Notes: generated by a model from the letters alone, not told the origin. Positions 1-9,709 are shown, counted from the stretch's first letter. The stretch is 64,000 nt of DNA from Loktanella sp. M215 (GCF_021735925.1 NZ_WMEA01000001.1:62001-126000), one strand, 5' to 3'. Translations and numbers: made by a program.

Positions 1-51
1 CCGCATGATCCGTCCAATGCGAAGTTCAAAAGGCTTGTGCTCAAGTGCCAT
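1..51 (-). CDS. 5' end of an unidentified protein, cut by the window edge
   Basis: An ATG at 49-51 on the minus strand opens a frame that stays open to the window edge (17 codons, MALEHKPFELRIGRIMR). A GGAGA ribosome-binding site lies about 8 nt upstream, in the gap after prmA, so this looks like a true start rather than a chance frame. It is on the same strand as prmA, 94 bp downstream of it, and could share its transcript. Seventeen residues are too few to assign a family. Confidence 0.55.
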   Translation of the reverse strand, partial: MALEHKPFELRIGRIMR

Positions 52-145
52 GACAGTCTCCAGAGGCCCCCACCTCTCGGGACTAAAACTGTCGTCGAAT
101 TGTGGCAATTTCAAGGCACGCCGCAATTCGGTACCGATTTTCGCC

Positions 146-1012
146 TTATTTGGTCAGGGTTAGCGTCGTCCAGTCAACAATGCTGTCGCGACGCACCTCA
201 TTGAACCCGGCGCGTGCATAAACCTCTGACACCGCGTCCGCCTGTTCGTTCAGAATCCCCGACAGAATCGCTGTGCCACCCGTTTGCGTGGCCCGCGCCA
301 TGTCGTCCGCCAGCGCGATCAGCGGCCCTTTCAGGATATTGGCAAAGACCAGATCGAAAGGCGCCGCCGCCGCAAGTTCCCCAGCGTCAAAGCCCGCCGC
401 CACGACGCAGCGCACCCGGCCCTCCAGCCCGTTCGCCGCCACGTTGACCGTCGCGACCTCGACCGCCGTGGGGTCGATGTCCGACGCCAGCACGACGTTC
501 GGACTGACATGCGCAGCCGCCATCGCCAGCACCGCTGTCCCGCAGCCTACATCGATGACGTTTTGCGGCACGAACCCTGCCTCGACCATGCGGTCGAAGG
601 CCAGCAGACAGCCCAGCGTCGTGCCGTGATGCCCGGTGCCAAAGGCCATCGCGGCCTCGATCAGCAACGGCACGCGCCCAGCCGGCACCTTGTCCGCATC
701 GTGGCTGCCATAGACAAAAAAGCGCCCCGCATCGACGGGCGGCAGATCGCGCCGTACCTTGGCGACCCAATCCTCGTCCGGCACGTCAGAGACGTTGAAG
801 TCCTTGACCCCATGCACCATCGCCAGCACCGCCAGCCCCGCCCGGTCCGGCGGGTCGGTGAAATAGGCGGCCACCTCGAACAGGCCGGACCCGTCCTCGA
901 CCTCGAAGACGCCGATGCCCGTGGGCTCCGGCTGCAACGCCTCAAGTGCGGCGGCCAGCCCTTCGGCCACCTCGCGTCCCATCGTCGTCGTCAATGCGGT
1001 ATAGGTTGTCAT
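146..1012 (-). CDS. prmA: Ribosomal protein L11 methyltransferase PrmA
   Basis: SAM-dependent methyltransferase of 288 residues that trimethylates ribosomal protein L11 in the cytosol. Visible in the sequence are the PrmA-specific AMAFGTGHHGTT loop (about residues 120-131), the SAM-binding motif VIDVGCGTAVLA (about 150-161), an acidic SDIDPTA turn after the second strand, and FANIL (about 226), which corresponds to the N[IL]L catalytic segment of the family. The ATG at 1012 was chosen over an in-frame start 54 bp upstream because an AGGAG box sits 8-9 nt before it and the extra residues look unlike the family. Length is normal. The upstream msrA is on the same strand but separated by a strong hairpin. 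Confidence 0.93.
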   Translation of the reverse strand: MTTYTALTTTMGREVAEGLAAALEALQPEPTGIGVFEVEDGSGLFEVAAYFTDPPDRAGLAVLAMVHGVKDFNVSDVPDEDWVAKVRRDLPPVDAGRFFVYGSHDADKVPAGRVPLLIEAAMAFGTGHHGTTLGCLLAFDRMVEAGFVPQNVIDVGCGTAVLAMAAAHVSPNVVLASDIDPTAVEVATVNVAANGLEGRVRCVVAAGFDAGELAAAAPFDLVFANILKGPLIALADDMARATQTGGTAILSGILNEQADAVSEVYARAGFNEVRRDSIVDWTTLTLTK

Positions 1013-1072
1013 GGCGCCTGTCTCCTGTCCTTGGCGCCAGTTAGGCGCAAGCGGGCAAGGCGTCAAATGCGA

Positions 1073-1101
1073 AAGGCCCCGGCGTGTCCCGCCGGGGCCT
1101 T
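1073..1101 (-). terminator. Hairpin terminator after msrA
   Basis: A perfect 12-bp inverted repeat, AAGGCCCCGGCG (1073-1084) and its complement (1090-1101), with a 5-nt loop, 8 bp beyond the msrA stop. Read on the minus strand the stem is followed by TTTC, so it most likely ends msrA transcription before prmA. Confidence 0.7.
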
Positions 1102-1109
1102 GTCATGGG

Positions 1110-1757
1110 TCAGGCGTTCACGCCGATCGGGCAGGTGACGCCGGTGCCACCGATCCCGCAATAGCCGTTGGGGTTCTTCGCCAGATACTGCTGGTGATAG
1201 CCTTCGGCAAAGTAGAACGCAGGCGCATCCTTGATCTCGCTCGTGATGGCACCATAACCGGCCGCCGTCAGGCGCGGCTGGAACGTCTGCTTGCTGGCCT
1301 CTGCCGCCGCCAACTGGTCGGCCGTGGTAGCATAGATGCCGGACCGGTACTGCGTGCCCGCATCGTTGCCCTGCCGCATGCCCTGGGTCGGATCGTGACC
1401 TTCCCAGAAAACCTGCAGCAGGTCGTCATAGCCGATCTTCGCAGGATCATAGACGACGCGCACGACCTCGTTATGGCCGGTCTTGCCGCTGCAGACCTCT
1501 TCATAGGTGGGGTTCGGCGTATAGCCCCCGGCATAGCCGACGGCGGTCGTCGTGACACCGTCCAGCTTCCAGAACATCCGCTCGACGCCCCAGAAACAGC
1601 CCATCCCGAAGATCGCGACCGCGTGCCCTGCGGGAACATCGTGGATCGGCGTATCGAGGACAAAGTGCATCTTTTCGGTCGGGATCGCCTGATCGCGGCC
1701 CTTCAGGGCATTCTCGGGGGTGACCATCTCTGATTCGGCGCGGGACATGAAGAACAT
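1110..1757 (-). CDS. msrA: Peptide-methionine (S)-S-oxide reductase MsrA
   Basis: Repairs oxidised proteins by reducing methionine-S-sulfoxide with thioredoxin. The 215-residue product has the catalytic GCFWGVE motif with Cys54, the family segments [20 protein letters not shown] and [10 protein letters not shown], and C-terminal cysteines in YCGIGG and TCPIG that can serve as resolving residues. The start at 1757 is preceded by AGGAG 8 nt away; a longer frame to 1826 lacks such a site. The roughly 45-residue N-terminal extension before the catalytic domain ([15 protein letters not shown]) is the common long form. It is monocistronic, with a hairpin after the stop. Confidence 0.95.
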   Translation of the reverse strand: MFFMSRAESEMVTPENALKGRDQAIPTEKMHFVLDTPIHDVPAGHAVAIFGMGCFWGVERMFWKLDGVTTTAVGYAGGYTPNPTYEEVCSGKTGHNEVVRVVYDPAKIGYDDLLQVFWEGHDPTQGMRQGNDAGTQYRSGIYATTADQLAAAEASKQTFQPRLTAAGYGAITSEIKDAPAFYFAEGYHQQYLAKNPNGYCGIGGTGVTCPIGVNA

Positions 1758-1909
1758 GTGAAAATCTCCTGTTCGGGGTGCAGGCACAATATAGGCGTTC
1801 TTCACCGCAATGCCACGCCGCAACACGCCTTTGTCGCAGGTCCCCTTGCGACCGTCACGCGGGTGTGACCAACTGTGGCACGACGCCCACCCATCCGCAG
1901 GACAGTTCC

Positions 1910-3109
1910 ATGACGATCACGTCGCGTACCGGCACCCACCTCACCGTTCTCGTGATGCTGGGTGTGTCGCACTTGCTGAACGACATGATGCAATCCCTGA
2001 TCCCTGCAGCTTACCCGATCCTCAAGGAAAGCTACGCCCTCGACTTCGTGCAGATCGGCATGATCACCCTGACGTTCCAGATCGCGGGGGCCCTGCTGCA
2101 ACCGGTCGTCGGCCTGATCACCGACAAGCGCCCCGCCCCCTATTCGCCCGTCGCGGGCATGATGTTCACCCTCTCGGGCCTCGTCTGCCTCGCCTTCGCG
2201 CAAAGCTACGCAATGATCCTCGCCTCCGTGGCGCTGATCGGCGTCGGGTCGTCCATCTTCCACCCCGAGGCGACGCGCATGGCCCGCTACGCCGCAGGCT
2301 CCCGCCAGGGCCTCGCCCAGGGCATCTTCCAGGTCGGTGGACAGGCCGGCGGCGCGCTCGGTCCCGTCGCCGCGGCCCTGATCATCGTGCCCTGGGGCCA
2401 GCCCAGCCTTGCGGCCTTCGCCGTCTTCGCCCTGCTGGCGATGCTGCTTCTGGCCTGGATCGGCAGCCAGCAGCGCAGCATCAGCGCCGCCTTCGCCGCC
2501 CGCCGCGCCAGCCAGGGCGCAACCCATGCCACACCCAGCCACGGCACCCGCACCATCGCGATCAGCCTGGTCGTGCTCACCTTCCTGATGTTCACCAAGA
2601 ACACCTACGGCGAAAGCTTCCGCTCCTTCTACACCTTCTACCTGATCGACCGCTTCGGCCTCTCGATCCCCGCCAGCCAGATGATGCTCTTCGTCTTCCT
2701 GCTCGCCGCCGCCGTCGGTGTGCTGATCGGCGGCATCGTCGGCGACCGGATCGGACGCCGCCGGATCATCTGGTTCTCGGTCCTCGGCCCGCTGCCGCTC
2801 ACCCTCATCCTGCCCTACGCCGACCTCTTCTGGACCGGCGTGCTGACGGTGATGATCAACCTGATCATGGCCAGCGCCTTCGCCGCGATCCTGATCTACG
2901 CGATGGACTTGCTGCCCGATCGCATCGGCCTGATCGGCGGCCTCTTCTACGGGCTGAACTTCGGCCTCGGCGGTGTCGCCGCCGCGATCCTCGGCGTGCT
3001 GGCCGAAAGCTACGGCGTGCAGTCGGTCTACCGCATCTGCGCCTTCCTGCCGCTCGCGGGCCTGCTCATCTGGTTCCTGCCCAAGATCGAGGAACCCCGC
3101 ACCTCCTGA
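1910..3109 (+). CDS. MFS exporter, fosmidomycin-resistance (Fsr) type
   Basis: A 399-residue inner-membrane protein with about 12 hydrophobic segments. It carries the major facilitator loop motif GDRIGRRRI between the seventh and ninth segments and the matching TDKRPAPY loop in the first half. The N-terminus ([20 protein letters not shown]) resembles the fosmidomycin-resistance subgroup, where the HxxND element is characteristic. Known members export fosmidomycin and other small molecules; the natural substrate here cannot be inferred. The start at 1910 is preceded by AGGA and removes a basic, non-membrane N-terminal stretch read through from upstream. It is divergent from msrA and convergent with priA. 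Confidence 0.85.
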   Translation: MTITSRTGTHLTVLVMLGVSHLLNDMMQSLIPAAYPILKESYALDFVQIGMITLTFQIAGALLQPVVGLITDKRPAPYSPVAGMMFTLSGLVCLAFAQSYAMILASVALIGVGSSIFHPEATRMARYAAGSRQGLAQGIFQVGGQAGGALGPVAAALIIVPWGQPSLAAFAVFALLAMLLLAWIGSQQRSISAAFAARRASQGATHATPSHGTRTIAISLVVLTFLMFTKNTYGESFRSFYTFYLIDRFGLSIPASQMMLFVFLLAAAVGVLIGGIVGDRIGRRRIIWFSVLGPLPLTLILPYADLFWTGVLTVMINLIMASAFAAILIYAMDLLPDRIGLIGGLFYGLNFGLGGVAAAILGVLAESYGVQSVYRICAFLPLAGLLIWFLPKIEEPRTS

Positions 3110-3303
3110 CCCCGCCCAAACTGACCGAGGCCGCAGGGGACGGTAGGCGGGGCGCCTTCGGGCGCTAGCCCGAACAGCGTCGTCTCACCGTCCTGCTGCA
3201 TTTTCACTGCTGTCACAGGACCTCATCTGCCGTTGCGTCCTGCCCTCATCCTCAGCCCGCACCCGTTAAAAAACCGTTCAAAATGACATAATATGTATCG
3301 CAT

Positions 3304-3335
3304 GCGAAACATTTGATGTTTGAAATGTATTTCGC
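3304..3335. terminator. AT-rich hairpin between convergent genes
   Basis: The 229-bp gap between the exporter and priA, which converge, contains no gene. It holds a GCGCC-TTCG-GGCGC tetraloop hairpin (3152-3165), then an unusually AT-rich stretch (about 3265-3340) with an imperfect stem, GCGAAACATTT (3304-3314) opposite AAATGTATTTCGC (3323-3335). Position and base composition suggest a shared termination zone. The function is inferred. Confidence 0.4.
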
Positions 3336-3338
3336 CCG

Positions 3339-5531
3339 TCAGTAAAAGCTTTGCGGATCGATATCGATCGCCATCCGTAGATCACCCCGCAGCCTGAACT
3401 GCGCCGCCCATTCCGCCAGTGCGGCCTGCAACGGCGCGCTCTTCTCGGCCTTCACCAGCAACCGTACCCGGTGCCGCCCCCGGATCCGCGCGATGGGTGC
3501 GGGTGCCGGGCCGAACACCTGCGCCCCGATCCGCCGCAACGGTCCGTCCTGCCGCGCCATCGCCGTGCCCAGATCAAAGACCTCCTGCACATTCGTGGAC
3601 GACAGCACGATCCCCGCCATGCGACCGTAAGGCGGCACGCCTGCCGCGCGGCGCTCGGCGGCCTCGGCGGCCCAGAACGCCTCCTCGTCGCCGGCCACGA
3701 TCGACCGGATCACCGCATGTTCCGGCTGATAGGTCTGCAACAGCGCCTCGCCGGGCGCCTCCGCCCGGCCCGCACGTCCCGCCACCTGCCGCATCAGCTG
3801 AAACGTCCGCTCCGCCGCGCGCAGGTCCGATCCCTGCAATCCAAGGTCCGCATCGATCACGCCCACCAGCGTCAGCTTGGGAAAGTTGTGCCCCTTCGCC
3901 ACCAGCTGCGTGCCGATGATGATGTCCGTACCGCCCGCCGCAATCTCTGCGATATGCGCCTTCATCGCGCGGGCAGAGCCATAAAGGTCCGAGCTCAGCA
4001 CCGCCACCCGCGCCTCTGGGAACAGCGCCTGCACCTCTTCGCCCATCCGCTCGACGCCCGGGCCGACGGCGCTCAACTTACCCTCGACCTGACAATGGGG
4101 ACAGACCGTGGGCATCGGCTTCGTGGCACCGCATTGGTGGCACATCAGCCGCTTCAGGAACCGGTGCTCCACCATGCGCGCGTCGCAGTCGTCGCAGCCG
4201 ATCTGGTGCCCGCAGGCCCGGCACAGGGTCACCGGCGCATACCCGCGCCGGTTCAGGAACACGAGGCTCTGCTCCCCCTTCTCCAGTCGGTCGCGCATCG
4301 CCGCGCGCAGGGTCGGCGACACCCAGCGCCCGCCCGGCAAATCCTCGGCCCGCATGTCGATAGCGCTCATCTTCGGCATCACCGCCGCCCCGAACCGGGA
4401 CGTCAGTTCCAGCCTGCGATACTTGCCCGCCTCCACATTGGCCCAGCTCTCAAGGCTCGGCGTTGCACTGGCCAGCACCACTTGCGCGCCACAGCCCGCC
4501 GCCCGCAGCACCGCCATGTCGCGGGCGTTATACAACACCCCGTCCTCCTGCTTGTAGGACGTGTCGTGCTCCTCATCGACGACGATCAGCCCCAGATCGC
4601 GGTAGGGCAGAAACAGCGCCGACCGCGCCCCCACGACAAGGTCCGCATCCCCCTGCCCCACCATCCGCCAACAGCGCCGCCGTTCCGTCTGGGTCACGCC
4701 GGAATGCCACTCGGCGGGGCGTTGCCCGAACCGCGCCTCGACCCGGTCGAGGAATTCGCCCGTCAGCGCGATCTCCGGCAGCAGCACCAGCGCCTGCCGC
4801 CCGGCCCGCAGGCAGGCGGCAACCGCCTCCAGATAGACCTCAGTCTTGCCGGATCCGGTCACACCCTTCAGCAGCGTCGTGCCGTAAACACCGGACGCCA
4901 CCGCCGTGGCCAGCACCGCAGCCCCCGCCGCCTGATCGGGTGTCAGTTCTTTACCGCCGTGACCCGGGTCCAGCTTCGGATAGGCGGTGTCGCGCGGCGC
5001 GTCCTCCTCGGATACCGCCCCCAGCTTGACCATCCCCTTGACGACCGAGGTGCCGACCCCCGCCATCTCGGCCAGTTCCTTCAGCGTGAACGACAGCCCG
5101 CCGTAGTCCCGCAACACCTCCAGCACGGCCCGGCGCGCGTCCGTCATCCGGTCCGGTTCCGACGCGCCCAGACGATAGACCTTTCGCGTGCCCGGCGCGT
5201 CACCCATCCCCGGCGACCGCGTCGCCAGCCGCAGCATCGCGTCAAGCGGTGTCAGGGTATAGTCAGCCGCGCGGCTCAGGAACGTGCGCATATCGTCGCG
5301 CATGGGCGCCACGTCCAGCACACGCAGGACCGGCCGGACCTTGGCATAGTCGAAATCGCCCGCCCCCGGCCCCCAGACCACGCCAAGGATCCGCCGCGGC
5401 CCCAAAGGCACCTCGACAAAGGCACCGGTAAAGCAGCCGCCTTCGGGCGCCTTGTAATCCAGCACGCGCCCCAGCGGTTGCGTCGTCAGGACACCGACCA
5501 GTTCGCCTTCAGTGAAATGCGATTGCGCCAT
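3339..5531 (-). CDS. priA: Primosomal protein N' (replication restart helicase PriA)
   Basis: A 730-residue 3'-to-5' DNA helicase that reloads the replisome at stalled forks. Order of elements: N-terminal fork-binding region (1-110), winged-helix region (about 120-175), Walker A GVTGSGKT (223-230), Walker B DEEH (319-322), then a cysteine-rich zinc-binding insertion (CRACGHQIGCDDCD, CHQCG, CPHC, about 440-490), and helicase motifs IGTQLVAKGHNFPKLTLVGV and QVAGRAGRA. All expected motifs are intact and the length is normal. It is divergent from the DUF484-xerC pair across 231 bp (5532-5762), which should hold both promoters; I found no confident -35/-10 pair there. Confidence 0.96.
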   Translation of the reverse strand: MAQSHFTEGELVGVLTTQPLGRVLDYKAPEGGCFTGAFVEVPLGPRRILGVVWGPGAGDFDYAKVRPVLRVLDVAPMRDDMRTFLSRAADYTLTPLDAMLRLATRSPGMGDAPGTRKVYRLGASEPDRMTDARRAVLEVLRDYGGLSFTLKELAEMAGVGTSVVKGMVKLGAVSEEDAPRDTAYPKLDPGHGGKELTPDQAAGAAVLATAVASGVYGTTLLKGVTGSGKTEVYLEAVAACLRAGRQALVLLPEIALTGEFLDRVEARFGQRPAEWHSGVTQTERRRCWRMVGQGDADLVVGARSALFLPYRDLGLIVVDEEHDTSYKQEDGVLYNARDMAVLRAAGCGAQVVLASATPSLESWANVEAGKYRRLELTSRFGAAVMPKMSAIDMRAEDLPGGRWVSPTLRAAMRDRLEKGEQSLVFLNRRGYAPVTLCRACGHQIGCDDCDARMVEHRFLKRLMCHQCGATKPMPTVCPHCQVEGKLSAVGPGVERMGEEVQALFPEARVAVLSSDLYGSARAMKAHIAEIAAGGTDIIIGTQLVAKGHNFPKLTLVGVIDADLGLQGSDLRAAERTFQLMRQVAGRAGRAEAPGEALLQTYQPEHAVIRSIVAGDEEAFWAAEAAERRAAGVPPYGRMAGIVLSSTNVQEVFDLGTAMARQDGPLRRIGAQVFGPAPAPIARIRGRHRVRLLVKAEKSAPLQAALAEWAAQFRLRGDLRMAIDIDPQSFY

Positions 5532-5762
5532 ATCGGCCTTTTCAGGGTTTCACCCCTCAGGTAGACTCCCCGCATCCGAACGCCAACCCGTAGGGCGCCG
5601 CGACAGCCGAAGTTTTTCAACCCAAGCCCGGCCCGCGCCAGCGCCGTTAACAACTGGGCCACAGCAGCAACAGACACGACCCCTTGCACGACACCGACAC
5701 TTTCAGGGCGAAATCAGGCAATAGACCTGCTAGCCTTTCACAAAACAAACAAGAGCAGGCAC

Positions 5763-6479
5763 ATGAGCAGCACACCCCTGATGGATACCTCCGTCCGCGA
5801 CCGCATCATTGCGGACCCTGAACTTCTGCTGGAGGATCAGGACATCATGCGCGCCCTCGTCGGCGCCAACGACAGCGCCATGGGCGGCAATATCGTCGAT
5901 CTGCGCGGCATCGCGATGGAGCGTCTGGAATCCCGCCTCGATCGGCTGGAAGACACCCACCGCAGCGTCATCGCCGCCGCCTACGAAAACCTCGCTGGCA
6001 CCAACCAGGTCCACCGCGCCGTGCTGCGCCTGATGGACGCGACCCGGTTCGAGACTTTCCTGCGCGACCTCGCCGGCGAGGTAGCCGACACCCTGCGCGT
6101 TGACGTGATGCGCCTCGTGCTGGAAAGTGAGTCCGACGGCGACGATCCCGCGATCCGCCAGCTGGGCGAAGTCCTCAGCGTCGGGCGCCCCGGCTTCTGC
6201 GACAGCTACATCAGCCGCGACCGCGACATCCCCGTGCGCGCCGTCACCCTGCGCCAGGTCCAGAACCACGGCGCCGAAGTCTACGGCGAGAAATCCGACT
6301 ACGTCCGCTCCGAGGCCTGCCTGAAGCTCGACCTCGGCACCGGCCGCCTGCCCGGCATGCTGGTCATGGGATCAGAGGATCCGCATCTGTTCACCCCGCA
6401 GCAGGGCACCGACCTGCTGACCTTCTTCGGCGGCGTGTTCGAGCGTAGCATGCGCCGCTGGCTGACGGCGGGCACATGA
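5763..6479 (+). CDS. DUF484 family protein
   Basis: A 238-residue soluble protein of the DUF484 family, a GAF-like domain with an N-terminal helical region. It begins with the conserved DRIIADPELLLEDQDIMRAL segment; most of the C-terminal half is the GAF-like fold ending in LLTFFGGVFERSMRRWL. The molecular function is unknown. The gene overlaps xerC by 4 bp (ATGA), so the two are probably translationally coupled. The DUF484-xerC pairing is widespread in Proteobacteria, suggesting a link to chromosome processing, but that is inference. Confidence 0.88.
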   Translation: MSSTPLMDTSVRDRIIADPELLLEDQDIMRALVGANDSAMGGNIVDLRGIAMERLESRLDRLEDTHRSVIAAAYENLAGTNQVHRAVLRLMDATRFETFLRDLAGEVADTLRVDVMRLVLESESDGDDPAIRQLGEVLSVGRPGFCDSYISRDRDIPVRAVTLRQVQNHGAEVYGEKSDYVRSEACLKLDLGTGRLPGMLVMGSEDPHLFTPQQGTDLLTFFGGVFERSMRRWLTAGT

Positions 6480-7390
6480 TCGCGCCCCAGCTGACCGATG
6501 CGCTGAACGGCTGGCTGGATCACTGCGCCGCGCTGAACGACGCGGCCGACAACACGATCACCGCCTACCGCGCCGATGTCATGGGCTTCATGGCGTTCAT
6601 GCAGGTCCACCACGGCGACGCGGTGGGCCTCGGCCCGCTCGCGCGTATCACGACGGGCGACATGCGCGCCTGGATGGCCCACGAACGCGGCCGCGGCGTG
6701 GGCGCGCGGTCGCTGGCCCGCAGCCTCTCGGCCGTCAAGACGTTCTACCGCTGGCTGTCGGACCGCGAAGGGTTCGAGCCGACCGCCGTGCTGACGATCC
6801 GCAGCCCGAAGTTCACGAAAAAGCTTCCCCGCCCGCTGGAAGAACCCGCCGCCCGCGCGATGATCGACCGCGTCGAATGTCAGGCGAGCGAGCCCTGGGT
6901 CGCCGCCCGCGACACTGCTGTCGTCACGGTGCTCTACGGCTGCGGGCTGCGGATTTCCGAGGCGCTCTCGCTCACCACCCGGCAAAGCCCCCTGCCCGCG
7001 ACCCTGCGGATCACCGGCAAGGGCGGCAAGGACCGCATGGTTCCCGTCATCCCCGCCGCCCGCGCCGCCGTCGCGGCCTATGTCGCAGTGTGCCCGCACG
7101 ATCTGACCGACGGCGGCCCGCTGTTCCGCGGCGTGCGCGGCGGCGCCCTGAATCCGCGCGCCATCCAGAAGGTGATGGAGATGTCGCGCCTGCAACTCGG
7201 CCTGCCCGCCACCGCCACACCGCACGCCATGCGCCACAGCTTTGCCACGCACCTGCTGACCGCCGGCGGCGATCTGCGCAGCATTCAGGAACTGCTGGGC
7301 CACGCCAGCCTGTCCACGACGCAGGCCTATACCTCCGTCGACGCCGCCCGCCTGATGGAGGTCTACGACGCGGCCCACCCGCGCGCGTAA
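6476..7390 (+). CDS. xerC: Tyrosine recombinase XerC
   Basis: Resolves chromosome dimers at dif together with XerD. The 304-residue protein has an N-terminal SAM-like core-binding domain (about 1-105) and a C-terminal catalytic domain with the full active-site set: Arg159 in CGLRISEA, a lysine in the GKGGKDR hairpin (182-186), His250 and Arg253 in HAMRHSFATHLL, His276 in LLGHASLSTTQ and nucleophile Tyr285 in TQAYTSV. It starts inside the last codons of the DUF484 gene. The genomic pairing fits XerC better than XerD or a phage integrase. Confidence 0.93.
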   Translation: MIAPQLTDALNGWLDHCAALNDAADNTITAYRADVMGFMAFMQVHHGDAVGLGPLARITTGDMRAWMAHERGRGVGARSLARSLSAVKTFYRWLSDREGFEPTAVLTIRSPKFTKKLPRPLEEPAARAMIDRVECQASEPWVAARDTAVVTVLYGCGLRISEALSLTTRQSPLPATLRITGKGGKDRMVPVIPAARAAVAAYVAVCPHDLTDGGPLFRGVRGGALNPRAIQKVMEMSRLQLGLPATATPHAMRHSFATHLLTAGGDLRSIQELLGHASLSTTQAYTSVDAARLMEVYDAAHPRA

Positions 7391-7480
7391 CCCCCTTCCG
7401 TCGCAAAAGGCCCCCCAGCGCACAGTCGGGACCCTGTCCGAATGATTGCCGGGGCCTCCGCCCACAGGTCGCCGCGTCTT

Positions 7481-7513
7481 CCTCGCTTTTTCGAAAAATA
7501 CTCCCGCCGGAGG
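7481..7513 (-). repeat. Dispersed intergenic repeat, copy A
   Basis: A 33-bp sequence in the 188-bp gap between xerC and pcs. On the minus strand it contains CCTCCGGCGGGAGTATTTTT followed by CGAAAAAGCGAGG. Near-identical sequences lie at 16279-16312 and 31083-31115. The 5' part forms a small CCTCC-GGCGG-type dyad followed by a T-run, so a terminator-like role is possible. Confidence 0.75.
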
Positions 7514-7578
7514 CTCCAGCCTTCACAACCCGTGCGACCGCCCGTAACCTGCGCGGAACCCCAGCCGAAAGCGCCCCG

Positions 7579-8274
7579 ATGACGATCTCCCAGAAGGCTC
7601 TCGCCGTTCACCTGCTGACCGCCACGGGGGCCGTCTTTGCGATGCTGGCCATGCTGGCGGCGGTGGATCACGAATGGGCGTTGATGTTCCTGTGGCTCGT
7701 CGTCGCCTTCTTCGTGGACGGGATCGACGGCCCGCTGGCGCGGCGCTACGATGTGGGCACCAACGCCGCGGAATTCGACGGCGTGCTGCTCGACCTGATC
7801 ATCGACTACCTGACCTATGTCTTCATCCCGGCCTACGCGCTCTACGGCTCCGGCCTGATGGATGGCTGGTCGGGCTGGGCCGCGATCATCATCATCACCT
7901 ATGCTTCAGCGATGTATTTCGCCGACACCCGGATGAAGACGACGGACTACAGCTTTTCCGGCTTTCCGGGATGCTGGAACATGCTGGTGCTGGTGCTGTT
8001 CGCGATCCGGCCGGACTGGTGGGTCTGTCTGGGACTGGTTGCGGTGCTGGCTGTCACCATGTTCGTGCCGGTGAAATTCGTCCACCCGGTCCGCACGCAG
8101 CGCTGGCAGGCCGTGACCCTGCCGATGGCGCTGGGATGGGTCGTCTTCGCCGGCTGGGCGGCCTGGGTGAATTTCGATACAGGCTCATGGGCGCATTACG
8201 GTCTGATCGTGACCTCGGTCTACCTGACGCTGGCGGGGGCCGCACAGCAGGTCGTCTACGGGCGCGAGGGCTAG
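7579..8274 (+). CDS. pcs: Phosphatidylcholine synthase Pcs
   Basis: Condenses CDP-diacylglycerol with choline to give phosphatidylcholine in the inner membrane. The 231-residue polytopic protein has the CDP-alcohol phosphotransferase motif spaced as D50-G51-x2-A54-R55-x12-G68-x3-D72-x3-D76, the wider spacing typical of Pcs rather than other CDP-alcohol enzymes. Downstream segments (FSGFPGCWNM and VKFVHPVRT) also match the Pcs subgroup. The start at 7579 is the first methionine after the intergenic repeat and gives the expected length. Its stop overlaps the stop of the convergent EamA gene in the tetranucleotide CTAG. Confidence 0.88.
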   Translation: MTISQKALAVHLLTATGAVFAMLAMLAAVDHEWALMFLWLVVAFFVDGIDGPLARRYDVGTNAAEFDGVLLDLIIDYLTYVFIPAYALYGSGLMDGWSGWAAIIIITYASAMYFADTRMKTTDYSFSGFPGCWNMLVLVLFAIRPDWWVCLGLVAVLAVTMFVPVKFVHPVRTQRWQAVTLPMALGWVVFAGWAAWVNFDTGSWAHYGLIVTSVYLTLAGAAQQVVYGREG

Positions 8275-9107
8275 AGCCGCGTCAGCACCACACCCGCCAC
8301 GATCAGCAGGGCGGCGATGGCCTTCTGGCGGCCCATGACCTCTTTGAAGAAGCGCCAGCCGATCAGGACGGCAAACAGGATCGACGTCTCGCGCAGGGCG
8401 GCGACAAGGGCGATGGGCGCCTGCGTCATGGCCCAGACGACGATGCCGTAGGCCGCGAACGAGCAGGCCCCCGCCACCAGTCCGATGCCCCAGACCCGGC
8501 CCGCGCGCGGCACCACCGCCCGGCCCCGCAGCCCGAGGATGACCGGCACGTAGAAGACCGCTGCCGCGATGAGCAGCCAGCCGGTGTAGCCCACCGGATC
8601 GCCGCCGATCCGCGCCCCGATCCCGTCGGTCAGCGTGTAGGCGGCCGTCGCACAGGCAGAGCCTGCGGCGAAGGGCAGCATCCGGCGGCTTTCGCCGCTG
8701 GTGAAGACGCCCCGCGCCATGACCGCCAGCCCCGCGCCCAGCAGCAGGACGCCCGCCACCTCGGTCCCCGTCACGGGGTCGAGGGCCGCGATCAGGCTGA
8801 CCGCGAGAACGATCATCGGCGCGCCGCCTCGGGCCAGGGGATAGACGCGGGACAGGTCGCCCTGTTCGTAGGCATAGGCAAGGAAGAGTTGATAGGCCGT
8901 GTGGATCATGCCGGAGGCCGCAATCCAGACCCAGACCTCTGCCCCGGGCCAAGGTCGCGTGGCGACGACGCAGAGGCCGGTCAGCGCATTGCCCAGCGTC
9001 AGGACCAGCATGGCGGTCTGCTTGTCCGTCCCGCTGCGGATCAGCGCGTTCCAGACCGCGTGCAGCACTGCCGCCGCCAGCACCGCAAGAAAGACCGCCC
9101 ATGTCAT
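8271..9107 (-). CDS. EamA/DMT-family membrane transporter
   Basis: A 278-residue protein of about ten transmembrane helices arranged as two EamA halves. The first half begins MTWAVFLAVLAAAVLHAVWN and the second follows SACATAAYTLTDGIG. Drug/metabolite transporters of this family usually export amino acids or metabolites; the substrate is not predictable. Its start overlaps the stop of the ogt gene by 4 bp, implying co-translation with the DNA-repair gene upstream. The 3' end overlaps pcs tail to tail. Confidence 0.8.
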   Translation of the reverse strand: MTWAVFLAVLAAAVLHAVWNALIRSGTDKQTAMLVLTLGNALTGLCVVATRPWPGAEVWVWIAASGMIHTAYQLFLAYAYEQGDLSRVYPLARGGAPMIVLAVSLIAALDPVTGTEVAGVLLLGAGLAVMARGVFTSGESRRMLPFAAGSACATAAYTLTDGIGARIGGDPVGYTGWLLIAAAVFYVPVILGLRGRAVVPRAGRVWGIGLVAGACSFAAYGIVVWAMTQAPIALVAALRETSILFAVLIGWRFFKEVMGRQKAIAALLIVAGVVLTRL

Positions 9108-9565
9108 ATCAGCAGACCCGCCGCCCCTTCCAGCCGCAGCAGGGCGACCTTGTCCTCGATCCCGCGGGGACCGGAAAACCCGCCAAGCCCCTGCGCGCCC
9201 AGCACCCGGTGACAGGGAATCACGATCGGGATCGGGTTGGCCCCGCAGGCCTGACCGATCGCCTGCGCGCTGACGCCCAGCGTGGCGGCAAGGTCGCCAT
9301 AGGTGCGGGTCTCGCCGTAGGGGATGTCTGTCAGTGCGGTCAGGAAGGCGCGCTGGAACGGCGTGCCCGTGATGCAGAGCGGCACGGTAAACCGGGTCAG
9401 CGTACCCGCGAAATAGGCGGCGAGTTCCGTCCCCAGCCGGTCGGCCAGCGGGCCATACGTCAGCGTGCCCGGTCCCCAGCACAGGCGGATGATGCCATCG
9501 TCCGACGCATCGGCACCGAGCGGGCCAAGGGGGCTGTCGTAAAGGCTGTGCGGCGCGGCGGGCAT
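9104..9565 (-). CDS. ogt: Methylated-DNA--protein-cysteine methyltransferase (Ogt/MGMT)
   Basis: Suicide DNA-repair protein that takes the methyl group from O6-methylguanine. It has the invariant active-site motif IPCHRVLG and the preceding helix-turn-helix segment (YGETRTYGDLAATLGVSAQAIGQACGANP). With the ATG at 9565 it is 153 residues, the usual single-domain length. The frame is open to 9676, but the extra 37 residues are Arg/Pro-rich and unlike the family, and no strong ribosome-binding site distinguishes the starts, so the 5' end is uncertain. It is coupled to the EamA exporter by a 4-bp overlap. Confidence 0.87.
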   Translation of the reverse strand: MPAAPHSLYDSPLGPLGADASDDGIIRLCWGPGTLTYGPLADRLGTELAAYFAGTLTRFTVPLCITGTPFQRAFLTALTDIPYGETRTYGDLAATLGVSAQAIGQACGANPIPIVIPCHRVLGAQGLGGFSGPRGIEDKVALLRLEGAAGLLI

Positions 9566-9709
9566 CTGGCGGGGTCCGGTCTGTGCCGTGGCGCAGCCTG
9601 TTTCGGGATGTTTCCCTGCAGGGCCGCCACGGTGTCGGGCCCTTGTATGTCGAAGCCGTGACATCAGGCAATCCACGATGGCAGGCCGTGGCCCGCCATC
9701 GTGTCTGGC

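Noticed and set aside
6476..7390. Phage or integron integrase instead of XerC
   Set aside because: The length (304 aa), coupling to DUF484, divergence from priA and absence of att-like repeats nearby fit the housekeeping dimer-resolution recombinase.
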